Part shown: positions 35,301 through 47,300 of the stretch, piece after piece
How positions within the stretch are numbered: position 1 is the stretch's first letter
Layout: each line of letters starts with the position of its first letter
From: Aristolochia californica
Lineage: Eukaryota; Streptophyta; Magnoliopsida; Piperales; Aristolochiaceae
Reading direction: 5' to 3'
NCBI GenBank assembly: GCA_029961685.1
Contig: JARWKL010000013.1
Span: forward strand, 28,302,922 to 28,366,921
Length of the DNA: 64,000 nucleotides
Program-made: the position numbers and the translations under genes
The notes under the pieces: generated by a model
Database searches by the model: none
The model's input: the letters and a program-made list of their open reading frames with translations, nothing else
What the model was told of the DNA's origin: nothing

Positions 35301-38300
35301 CAACCTGCCCACCAGTTCAGTGTTTTCTGCATAAATGATATAAAACAACATATATATGATTAACTCATAAATTTTTTTGATGAAAAGTGTGAATTTATTG
35401 AGACAAAAAAACCAAAAGATACCCAACACATCAAGGGTTTGGAGGGATGTGCCCCGTTTAGCTCGAGCGTCCACAAGGTGATTGACTGATTTGGGTACAT
35501 GAACCTAAGTACATTCAAGGGAGGAGGAGATGCTATAAATCTCTATAAAGATGTCCCAATGTCGCCAAGGGGGAGTCTTGGATTTGGCGCACCAATCAAT
35601 GCTCACTTTGGAGTCTCCCTCAATGATGAGGAGACCAGAAACCGGTCTTGGTAGATCATAAGGCCATGAAGCAAACCAGCAAGCTCAGCCGTGAAGGAGT
35701 TGAAGAGACACAACTACGCATCCAAAAATGTTGAGGAGATGAAGATTCAATGAGTTCCAGTCTCTAGTTCTCAATATAGTGCCCAAGGGATATGATCCGC
35801 GCAGCTGGAGAGTAGCATTTTGCTGAGTTTAGGAAACCGAGAGCCAGTGAGGGACTGAATCATGGATGGGAGGTCATGAGGGACACGATACTGAATGCCA
35901 ATTCGGCTCAGAAGGTTGACCCATATTGACTAGGCGAATGGGCAGTAGAGCAACATGTGAGTAGCAGATTCCGGCAAGCTATGGCAGGAAGGGCATGATG
36001 GGTCTGGAAGTTGGGACCCAGGCACACCAAACAAAGAACTTAGACCGGGGTGGCGCATGAAGAGACCAGGCCGAAGTAGCTGGGTGGCGAGGCCGAGGGG
36101 TGCTGATTCCTTGAATGATGTTGTAGGCAGAAGCACCCGTGAAGGAGCCCTCTGGGCAGGGGGGTCCAAATTAGCTTATCTGGAATGAAGGCTCTGATTT
36201 TGATGTTACCAAGGGCAGAGAGGAGATTAGATGCCTCCATAGCTACAGCATCTGTGAGACCCCTATGGAATTGCAGATTTCAGTTCCCTGATTTTTGCCA
36301 AATATCTGCAACCAAGGCCATAGGGAGATTAGAGAGGCTCGAGAGGGAGCTGAAGGCATTTACTAGCGATTTGTCACCCAGCCACCAATCAGACCAGAAT
36401 TTTGTCTTAAGCCCATTGCTGGGGAAGCACTTGATAGAGCCAAAAAAATGGGGGACAAGGAGAAAGATTTTCCTCCAAATTGGAGAGAGTCTGTGCCGCC
36501 ACCCCCCTTCCAACCACCAGCTATCCTGCTTGCCTGCTTTGGCAGCAACTAGGGAGCTCCAAATCAGCAAGGGAGAGGTGTTGAAACGCCATAGCCATTT
36601 GAGTAAGAATGCAGAATTTGTGCCTAAAATACTTTTGATGCCGAGACCACTGAGGAGCATTGGTTGACATACATCCGCCCAGTTCACAAGGTGATATTTC
36701 CTTCCTCCATTTGGCCCATCCCAAAGAAAACAACGCTTGAGGAATTCTAATTGGTTGGTAATTGTAGTTGGGCTGGAATAAGGAGAGGAAGTAGCTCTGG
36801 ATCCCATGAAGACATGATTCTGTGATAGTGAGTTTACCTACCTTAGATAGGAACTTGCCCCTCCAAGTTGCTAAGTGGCTCTCCATCCGTTCAATTACTG
36901 GGTTCCAACAATGCTTGTTTGGGGTGTAGTCAGTCAGCGGGAGACCAAGGTAAGTGCATCTAAGGTTGACGATTCTGTAGCCGAGGTAAGTAGCCATGGA
37001 ATGAAGACTACCCTGCTCATTGTTATAACCTGTGATGGAGAACTTTGCCCAACTGACTTTCTTGCCAAAAGAGAGCTCAAATAGGTTTAGCAAAGCTTTC
37101 AATTTGGCAACTTGATCCATAGTGCGTTCTCCAAAGAGGATGGTGTCGTCGGCATATTGCAAAATAGCAATGTCTTGGTCAAGATGGTTTGAGTTGGGGG
37201 AAAACCATCCAATGCTCTTGGCGTGCTGGACCATCATGGAAAGATATTCTACGGCTATGGTGAAGAGGAAAGGTGACATGGGATCACCCTGCCTGATCCA
37301 GCGGGTGCCATGAAAACGACCGCAAGAAATGCCATTAACCAAGATGGAGTAGGAGGCCGAAGAGACACAACTATGCATCCAAAAATGCTAGCGATTTCCA
37401 AAGCCCATTTACCAAAAAAGAGAGTCTAAGAGCTTCCAGTTGACGTTGTCGAATACCTTCTCAAAGTCCAGTTTGAGAGCAAATCTTGGAAGTTTTGAGC
37501 GCTTGAAGGAGTTGAGAAGCTCATGCACTTCCATTTCTGAGTCGAGGATGTTTCGATTGTAGATGAAAGCAGTCTGACAAGGGTGAATAATTTGCGGTAG
37601 GACCTTCCTGAGTCTATTAGCCAACAATCGAGCAATAAATTTTATAGGTGCTGGTGGTGAAGCTAACGGGTTTGAAGTCTAGGGATGTTCAAATGCTGAT
37701 TTTATTTGGAACCAAGACAATGAATGATGACTCCAATGCCTGGGAAGTAATGCTGCACTGGTAGAAGTTGTTGGCATATGCATGGACAACCTGACGGATC
37801 ATTTGTTAAAGTCCTAAGCAAGAGTACTTCCCAAGAGGTCACCCATCCTAGAATTACTCTTGCCCAAGCTCGCTTAACTTCAGAGTTCTGAGTCAGATAC
37901 CTAGCCAATACAACCCGAAAAGACTAGTCATTTAAGGTGCGGAAAACCAAGTACCTAACTTAGACCACAAACTCTTAACAAGAGTGGACAGAACCACTCT
38001 GACACCCACCTCACCCATTCTAGAGCCGCTTCTCACGGGATACGAATGCGGGCCGTGGCGTGCCAAGCTCTGATACCATGTTAAAGTCCTAAACAAGAGT
38101 ACTTTCCAAGAGGTCACCCATCCTAGAATTACTCTTGCCCAAGCTTGCTTAACTTCGGAGTTCTGAGTCAGATACCTAGCCAATACAACCCGAAAAGACT
38201 AGCCGTTTAAGGTGCGGAAACCAAGTACCTAACTCAGACCACAAACTCTAACAAGAGTGGACAGAACACTCTGACATCATCGGCCAACAATGGCGGTAGA

Positions 38301-41300
38301 ATTCTCATTTGAAGCCATCAGGCCTGGGGGTACGGTCAGTAGGCAATCCGTGGGCAGCATTATCAATCTCTGAATGGGAGAAGGGAAGTTTCAAAAGGTT
38401 GGCCATATTGGTGTTGATACGTTGATACTGAATGAGCTGAAACATCGGACGATCGAACCGTTCTTCAGTATAAAGTTCTGCAAAAAACTTCACTATGGCA
38501 TTAGTAATAAAGATCCGAACACACTTGGCCCTCGATGTTTGAGAGAGGTGATTCAGTTAGCTCTCTTCTTGGCTGAGGTGATGGAGTGGAAAAAATTTGT
38601 ATTTCCGTCTCCATCAGATAACTAGCAGAATTTGGCTCATTGCTTCTATGAATTGTTTCATTTTTTTATGAAATATGAAATATTCTGAAAATCACGAGTG
38701 AGGTGAAGTCAGAGGGAAAATCCAGGGGTGGAGAGAGACCTTTGTTCCTTGATCAGGTCAAGAACGGACATTTGGTTGTAGAGGGAGTTCTTCATACTGG
38801 CAGCAGTAGATCAATACCGAGAAGACTAGGACTTCATATGAGCTTTAAGGAACTTCAGCTTTAGAGGAAAATTCCAACTAGGATTAGGATTGGTTGGAAG
38901 GGAAAGCCAACAATTTGTGAAACTTGTGTTAAATTCAAGATCTTGAATCCGTATGTTCTCAAAACGGAAGGGTGTGCAACCCCAAGGTTTGAAATTTGAA
39001 TTGATAAGGATCGGTCAGTGGTTGGAGCAGGCCCTGCTTGTTAAGTTGTGGAGCCTAATTAATGCCTAACTCTGAGTTGGTACACGGATCGACCTTCGTG
39101 GTAAGGTCGTCATGGGGGTTGGAGCCCCTGCTAGGTCCAAGATATATTAACTGTTGTTTCATTAAGGGCAGTTTGGGAATTTTACTTTTGTATTGCAGTT
39201 ATCCTAGTTTTCTCTTTATATTTGGGGCGCCACTGTTAGGGTTTTATAATTCGAAGAGCATCATCAGTTGCGGTTGTGAGAGGTTAGAGAAAAACACTTT
39301 CAGGTGTGTGATTTCTCTTGTAAACTATTTCATCTTCATAGTGAATTACTGCAACAATGGAAAATAAGATGTAGTCTCACCTTGAGGCGAACCTATATAA
39401 ATCTTGTGTTTTTCGAGCTTGTTTTTCCTTCTTTTGCGATTATTATTATTGCTCTCGTTAGTTTTGAATTAGGGCGTCTAATTCCTAACACTGCTAAGAA
39501 CCTTTCTGAAAGTATTGTTGTGGAGTTGAAGCCAACTAGGATTTGCAAGGAATCGGTCGATCTCTGAGAGGATAGGGGGCTACTGACCATTAGTGCATGT
39601 GAAAATTTTCCTTGAGAGGGGGATCTTAGTCAGCTCAATGCTGCCAATGAGGTTAGTGAAAGCCCTCATCATGGAGGTTATTTTGTTGGTTGGGGGAGAT
39701 TTTTTGTGGTAATAGCGAATTGCATTGAAGTCTCCCCCCAGGACCCAGGGAAGGTCCCAAAGCTGGAGAAGGTTCAACAATTCATTTGATGTATTAGTCG
39801 TCACCTCTCCCCTTTTTGGAAAGCCATGTTCCATCTGCTATCCACTTTCCACGTTGCCATCCAATTTTTTGTTGGTGACGGTTCCAACTTATGTTTTTGG
39901 ATGGACAGGTGGTCAGGTGATGGCTTTCTTGCCTCATCCTACCCGCCGCTTCTCCAACTCATCACTTGTTGTGATCTCTCCATCTTTGATGTATGGGGAA
40001 ATGGCACCTGGGATCTTCGTCTGAGGTGCGACCTTACTGATGAGGAAGCCATTTCTGTTTGTGGCTTGATTGATGTTCTTGGTAGTGTTAAGATTTGCCC
40101 CTAGGTGGCTGATCGGATGATCTGGCTTCTTGATAACAGCGGGCGTTTCTCGGTCTCCTCAACTTCTTGTCATCTTATGGGTTGGACCCGGCCTGTCGCC
40201 CTCACTTGGTTGCCTTTGCTTGGCATCTCTTGGCTCCTCCCAAGGTGAAATTTTTCTCTAGAGTGCCCTGCCGCAACAAGATTCTCACAGCCGATAACCT
40301 TATTAGGCGTGGCAACACTGCTCCTGATTCCCTCTGCCCCTTTTGCTGGCTAGAGGCTGAGACTATTAGCCACCTTCTCCTTCATTGTGCTTTCGCCTGG
40401 TAGGTCTGAACTTCTATGATTGACAGCATGGGCCTCACTTTCTGCATCCCCCCTAACTTGAGTACCATGTGCTGTTACCCCTCTGTGGTTCCCCTCCCAG
40501 CCTCGACAAGCTCCTGTTAGTTGCTTGCATTGCATACATCCCTTGGTGCCTCTGGAAAAAGAGGAACTCTAGACGGTTCGATTGAGCTTTTTGCTTCACT
40601 GCAGAGGTGATTTGTACTACTACGGGCCTCATCTCTACCTGGATCCACACTCGAAAAGAATTTACTTGTCTCTCATGTGCTCCTACCCACACCAACTGGA
40701 ATATTATTGCTCAGATGTCTGTTCCTTTTGTGCCCAATCGGGTGGCAGTTTGGGCGCCTCCTCCCACCATATATTTTAAGCTTAACTTTGTTGGTAACGC
40801 CTTTGGGAATCCAGGTTTGGCTGGCTTTGGTGGGGTGATTTTTGATCACGGAAGCTTAACTATTATATCATATTTTGGTCCTCTTGGCATTGCAGACTCG
40901 ACTACTATTGAACTCTCGGGCCTCCTTCACGACCTTCGCATTTTTCAGAATCTGTTCAGAGGTCCGCTTATTGTGGAAGGAGACTCCAAAGTTGTCATCA
41001 GATGGTGCTCCACTGCCTCCTTCCCTCTGTGGCATCATTGACAGATTTTTCTTGATATTATGGATATTGTATCATCTATAACTTGTACTTGGTCTCATGT
41101 ACTTAGATTAGCCAACACTGCTACTGACTTGTGTGCTAAATTGGGTCCCTCCCTTCAATCTCTTGTTGTTAGGGGAGGTCTCCCTTGATGTATTTTCTTG
41201 CTTTGCTTTGAAATAAAATCATCATAGCCTTTGATATTTCGATTCTCCAGTTTGCAGATGATACTATTTGCTTCGGGGTTGGTACTATGGATCAGATCAG

Positions 41301-44300
41301 AAAATTACGTGCTGTGCTGGGATTATTTGAATTGGCTTCTGGTCAGAGCATAAACTGGGGAAAAACCACTCTCCTTGGCTATCATATTGATCCAGCTGGA
41401 CTTTGGAATATGGCGGATTATCTGGGAGGCTCTGTGGGAAATATGCCAGCTATGTATCTTGGGCTCCCACTTTTTGATTCTCGGCCTTCGGCTTCACTAT
41501 GGTCCCCCCCTCATTGAGAAATTTGAAAAGAGGCTAGCCACTTGGAGGGGTAAACTCTTATCAACAGCGGGGCGTCTCACTTTTCTCAAGTCTTGTCTGG
41601 CGGGACTTCCAAATTATCTGTTATCATTCATGCACTTTCCGGCCTCCATTTGTTCCAAAATTAATGCCATCCATCAACAATTTCTATGGAGGGGTTCAGA
41701 AGATACCTTTAGATTCCATTTGGTCAGTTGGAAGGATATTTGCATGCCCCATAATAGGGGAAGATTGGGTATCCGACCTACAAAAGAAATGAACAAAGCT
41801 CTTATGCTCAAATGGATTTGGAATTTCAACAACAAGCACAACAGTTTATGGAAGAATATGGTGAAATTCTACCTTCAGTTTTCGGGTGCATGGTGGAGAG
41901 AGGGTGGCATTGGTCGCCTCCTATCCCCGATATAGAAATCAGTTTTCAAGCTCCTTCCAGTATTCAGAGATGCTACCGCATTTCACACGGGATTAAATGA
42001 TGAGGAATCGATGGCTTTTTGTTCTCTCCTTACTAAACTCAACAGTACTATTATTCGGGAGCACTCAATTGATAAGCTGATTTGGAAGCCCAGTAATAAT
42101 GGTTGATTCACTATTACTTCGACTTACTCTCATATCAGAAAGCAAGACTATAGTCCTCATGAGCACAAGGCAAATCTGGCTTGGAAACTCTCAGCGCCAA
42201 GCAAAATCAAGTTCTTCGTGTGGTCAGCCATCAGAGAACAAATTCTTACTTTAGACAACCTCACAGAAGAAGCTTCACTGCCCCCGATCTTTCTTGTCCC
42301 CTATGCGGTGAGTGTGAAGAGACAATACAACATGTCCTCTTACACTGTGGATTTTCGTGGCAAGTTTGGATGAAGATATTTCAAAAAATTGGACTCCAAC
42401 TGGGGCTACATCAGGACCTCTTTGGCACCTTTGAGATGGTTCGAGGGATTCTCCTTCCTCGGTTGGGCAAGTTAATTCTTTCAGCCTGTCTTGCGCATGT
42501 TCCATGGTGCATTTGGCTCGAGCGGAACAACCGAAGATTCAACTCCAAAGCTAGTACCCCAGACAACACGGCTTCTCATGCCATTGGCCTCATCTCGAGC
42601 TGGTTTCATACAAAGAAGGATTTTGCCACTCTTTCAGGGGTTTCCCTTCGGGAAAATTGGAATTTGATCGCTCACATGTTTGGCCCTAGCAAAGCTCCTA
42701 GAATGATTATCTGGGATCCTCCCCCCAGTGACTGCATAGAGCTGAATTTTGATGGTAGTGCTATTGGATGTCCTAGTACAACAAGAACAGGTAGTATATT
42801 CAGAGGTCACAATGGAGACCCCATTCTTTCTTATGCGGGTCCGGTGGGCATTGCCGATTCTAATACTGCTAAGTTAGTGCTCTGTTGTTCGGCCTGGCCT
42901 CCAAATCTTTAGAGATCGTCACCATGGCAAGTTAATCATTGAAGGCGACTCGAAGGCGACTCGAAAGCGGTTATTAGTTGGTGTTCCAAAGACAACCTCC
43001 CCCCTTGGCGCCACTAGCCCATCACTAATAGTATTGCTGACATTGTATCTTCTTTGCATTGTAATTGGAATCTCATTCCTAGATCAGCCAACTCTTTGGC
43101 TGATAAATTGGCTAAATTCGGAACTTCCCAACAATCCCTCATTGTATGGGAAGGATTCCCTCCTTTGTAATATGCTCTTTTGATAATATGCTCTTTTGAG
43201 CTTTTGTCTTAATAAAAATCAACATCATTTAAAAAAAAAAGAAAAAGAAATAAAATCATCACCATTTAAAAAAAAAGGATGAAGAATTTGGCTTGTGATA
43301 GATCTTTCATGGATATAGTGGTGTTATCAATACGTAGCAAAGTGCTGAAAATGTTGGCAATGCATTCCGTGGTGTGTTGACACCAGGGCTCCGTCAGGAT
43401 TCCTATAGCAGTGATCCATTTGCCTAGAGGGGCATTAGCAAGAGTGGGGGACCAATCTAAAAGCTTTTCCACTGGTGAATATGGATGATTGGTGGACTCC
43501 TTAGCTGAGTTTCTGTCTTTTGCAGTTTTAAAATGTAAGAGCAAGAGCTGATCAGTGAACATGGGAGATAAGAGGGGTGTGGTAGAGGGGTAGTGGGATG
43601 GTGAACCAATTTTGGATAGTTTGCTCAAAGGAGCAAGGTGGACAGGCGAAGGCCAAAGCAGCCACAACCAAACGCTTTTTCCCATCATAGAGGGCTTGGG
43701 CCGGGAGGGTGAGGGAGATGAAGTCTGGGATATTTTCAACATGTGGTGGAGGGGGTGGTGGCAATTGGCTAGGAGGAGTTACAGGTTGTTTTGACAGAGG
43801 TGAAGGGATATGGATTTGGCCGATGTAGGGTGGTTGAAGGCAATGATGGGGAATGTGGGGTCTGTTGTGTGAGGGAAGTTTCCGGAAGTTTGAGTTGGTG
43901 AGCAGGGGGATAAAGAGAATGCCCATGATTGCTCCCCAACGGCACTGAGTGATTCTGCATTTCGGGTGTCCATGATGGAGTTGAGTGGCGAAATAGAAAA
44001 CAAACTCACCTGTCCAAAGTTCTTTGGCGTAACTTCAGCCGGTATTTCCAGAGACAACTTTGTCAAAAAGTTCGATGAAGTAGTCTCTTGCGATAGTCGG
44101 AATGGAGATGAAGGATCTTTTGCTCCCCGTCTTGGATAGGATCCTTATGGCTTGACTAGAACGTTCTTGAGTTTGTCGAATGGTGGTGGTCGTCTTCCCA
44201 TAACTGAAGGAGAATGTGGAGGGGTCTCCTCTTCTCCTATGCCGGCCCCCTTGGCATCTCAGATTCTACTTCAGCAGAGCTTTTGAGTCTCCTACATGGG

Positions 44301-47300
44301 CTCCAAGTCTTCTCTAGCAACCTCTCTGGTCCCCTTTGTATCGAAGGAGACTCTACAGTGTTCATCAACTAGTGTGCCAACCACGGCCACCCCCCATGGC
44401 ATCACTGGGATATATTCAATGACATATGTAATTTATTTTCCCCTTTAAATTGTAAGTGGAGCCATATTCCTCGATCTGCCAACCACTTGGCAGATACCCA
44501 AGCTAAAGCAGGTATTTCTCTCCAACATTTTGTTGTGGAGTCATACCCCCGACATTAGGTTTGTATTATTCTCTCAGTTTTTAATATATTCACCTATTCA
44601 TAAAAAAAAAAAAAAAAAAATGAATGCTTTGCTCAAGGATGCATTTTCCCTTGGGGTGTTGGGGCAAGGACGGGGTTCACCCAAAAAACTCGACTCAATC
44701 CTCGAGGTTTAGACTACATATACTTCCCATACTTTTCCGTAATGTTAGAGCTTCCAAATAAAAACAAAATGTAAAGAATCAGTGAGGTAGGAAAGAATTT
44801 TTTACCTATGTCAGCAAGCTATATTTATGCCCTTAATTATTGAACAGATAACAAAAAAAAAAAAAAAAGGTGACAAAAAAGGTGATATTTTCAACTTTTT
44901 CAAGCGCATAAATGGTACTTTCTGTGGATGAGGCAGGCTTTGCATGCTGAGTTATGGATGTGTTGGGGACAGGATTTGGGGATGGGGTGTGTAAAATGAG
45001 TAGAAGAAAGAGGGAAAGGAGAGATTTGAGAGAGAAAGATGAGTAGAAGAGAGGTGAGATGATTCTGGTTCTGTGGCAGAGAAAACGATCTCTTGAGGAG
45101 TAATAAATTGACCCCAATATCTGTTTTATTTTGGCTTAAATAACAATTAATACAATACCAGAGATATCCCTTTTGACTAATAACATGACCCTTATAACTC
45201 CAAATACAGAAATAGCATAATATAAACACTTCAACACTCCTCTAATGAACCTAAGTGAGAAGGAAACTAAAAAGCTTATCTGCTCACAAGTACAATGACC
45301 AAATTGCTCCTTAGACTACACAATATTCAACAGGGTGGTGGGGCAGGGACTGGGTTAGAAATCCAACCCTGTTGAACCGGGTTTGGGGACGGGGTGGTGG
45401 GGCAAGGTCGGCTTTCTTGAATCCCTACCTTGATCTAACCTGTTGCCCGCCCTCACTATTCAGCCTCGGCAGCCTTCTTCTGTGGGATGGCTAAATTTGA
45501 ATTTTTGTGGTAGTTTTCAAGGGAATCCAGGACCTGCACAAGGAGGGGTGTTCTCTGTGACTATTCAGGTGAAGTCGTTTAGGAGTACACAGCCCTCTTG
45601 TGTTCTTATGATTAGGGGTGGGCATTGGGCCAGGTTTTGTGGGGAATCCAACCTGAAAGACCCAGGTTCGGCTTTCAGGTTTCACCCTGCGGGTTGGGGA
45701 TGATACGGAGGGAAAAACCTGTTGGGTTTTGGGTTGGGGACGACTTCTCCTTAACCCGATCTGCGGAAATGGCGTGGGGATATAAATATAGTGGTAGGGA
45801 CAGGGTAGGGATGGGGTTATGTGATGAGGATTGACTTGGGATCGGGGTTGGGGTTTCAGGTTTTTTTCAGGGTCAGGTTTTAAAAAACCCGACTCCTACA
45901 GGGTCCTGTGCCCACCCCTATTTGTGATTTTACTGTGGACTGAGGATTTTTCAGCTGCATTGTACTTCCTCTCTTGTAGTAGAAGGGGATTGTTTAATTG
46001 TTATTGGCTGGTTTTCCTTAGGTCAATGCTTTACCTTTGGTGATTTTGGTTGATCTATGAAGTCATGAAAATTTGTGAGCATCAGTCTCATATTGTCAGA
46101 AGCACTAACGGGATGGCTTACTTATTGGCCCATGGGGGTGTCTTGCTGCAATGTCTTGTTGAGGGCGATGCTCGTCCTACTATCTGCTGAGATGAGTTTG
46201 TCAAAGTCCTAGGCAAGAGTACTTCCCTGGAGGTCACCCATCCTAGAATTACTTACTTTTGCCCAAGCTCACTTAACTTCGGAGTTCTGAGTCAGATACC
46301 TAGCCAATACAACCCGAAAAGACTAGCCGTTTAAGGTGTGGCAAGCCAAATACCTAACTCAGACCACAAACTCTAACAAGAGTGGACGGAACCACTCTGA
46401 CAGAGTTGATATCATTGTTTTGTTTGTTGGAATTTTGAGTTTTCTTCGTTTTGTAATGTCTTTCTGATTTCACTAGTCTTGTCTTGCTAGCTTCCTTTTT
46501 GAATTTGACCTCCTGACTGCTTTTTTTTTTCTTTGACAGAAGTTCTCTCTTCTCCTTATTTCACTCCCGATATTCAATCTTATTCAACTTTTACACACTT
46601 CTAGCTTGAGTAGGTCTAGTAGTTTCTTATTTGATGAGTTATTTTACTTAGTAGAAATATAATTATTGCTTTTCTCATGGATTAAAATGTCTGTAGGATA
46701 CCTGATCCTCAATTTAGGTTTTAGGTGCCACCTTTGTTTTTTGCTTAAATAAAGTTTGGTGCTGATTCTAAACACAATATTGATTGGCGATGCTAAATTT
46801 ATTGGTGCTTATGGGTTTTCTTTCAAGTTATGCTACATTAGCATTTTTAAAGAGTACATGTATGCACTTTTCTCTGATTTAAGGTGGCTTTATTGTCCCT
46901 CTAAAAATCTGATCAGGACCTGCTGAAATTGGAGAAACTACATAAAGAACTAGTTGAACGTTATGGAGGTCAACCTACTTTTGCTCAATGGGCAGTAGCT
47001 GCAGGACTTGATCAGAAGTCCCTAAGAAAGAGCTTAAACTATGGCATCCATTGCAAGGACAAAATGATCAAAAGCAACATACGACTTGTTATATCAATTG
47101 CCAAAAATTATCAAGGTGCAGGCATGAACCTCCAGGATCTTGTTCAGGTTTCTCCTTCATCCTGCAACTGCTTGAAATGCATTTGCCTTACTATTATATT
47201 GCTGTTGAATTTCATGAAGTGTCAAATAAAATGCATTTTTGCATTCTTTTGGTTTATTCAGATGGTTTTCAATGTCGAGTTGTGTAAATCCACTACCATT

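Larger units (their letters stand above)
35365..39834 (-). mobile_element. Large LINE (endonuclease, RT, zf-RVT, RNase H) carrying two later insertions
   Basis: The minus strand reads from endonuclease ([21 protein letters not shown], 39790-39580) through an EN-RT linker to RT. RT motifs are TPRPDGFK (38310), [20 protein letters not shown] (37470-37415), [18 protein letters not shown] (37300) and YADD (37145-37156). zf-RVT ([21 protein letters not shown], 36000-35932) and RNase H remnants follow, and it ends at the T-rich 35365-35405. It is interrupted by a plus-strand solo LTR (39039-39490) and a Cassandra element (37804-38276), and is scarred by a filler deletion at 35702-35778. It lies in SIG2 intron 3. 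Confidence 0.85.
45440..46540 (+). mobile_element. LINE RNase H fragment, interrupted by a MITE and a Cassandra solo LTR
   Basis: Starts [24 protein letters not shown], breaks at 45611 for the MITE, resumes with a [16 protein letters not shown] box at 45980 and [18 protein letters not shown] at 46100. It breaks again at 46199 for Cassandra, then continues as 3' UTR. Confidence 0.75.

Noticed and set aside
37826..38171. 5S rRNA genes
   Set aside because: The 5S similarity is limited to the internal region and lies in LTRs with TG..CA ends, PBS and purine tract, so this is Cassandra and not a 5S array.
37702..38183. Two similar ORFs beginning [11 protein letters not shown], apparently a duplicated small protein
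   Set aside because: They are the translated 5S-like part of the two Cassandra LTRs; the similarity is due to the LTR repeat, not coding.
43266..44066. Proline-rich minus-strand ORFs as a host gene
   Set aside because: Overlapping frames parallel the ORF1/DUF4283 part of the LINE at 7249-8090; no splice structure.
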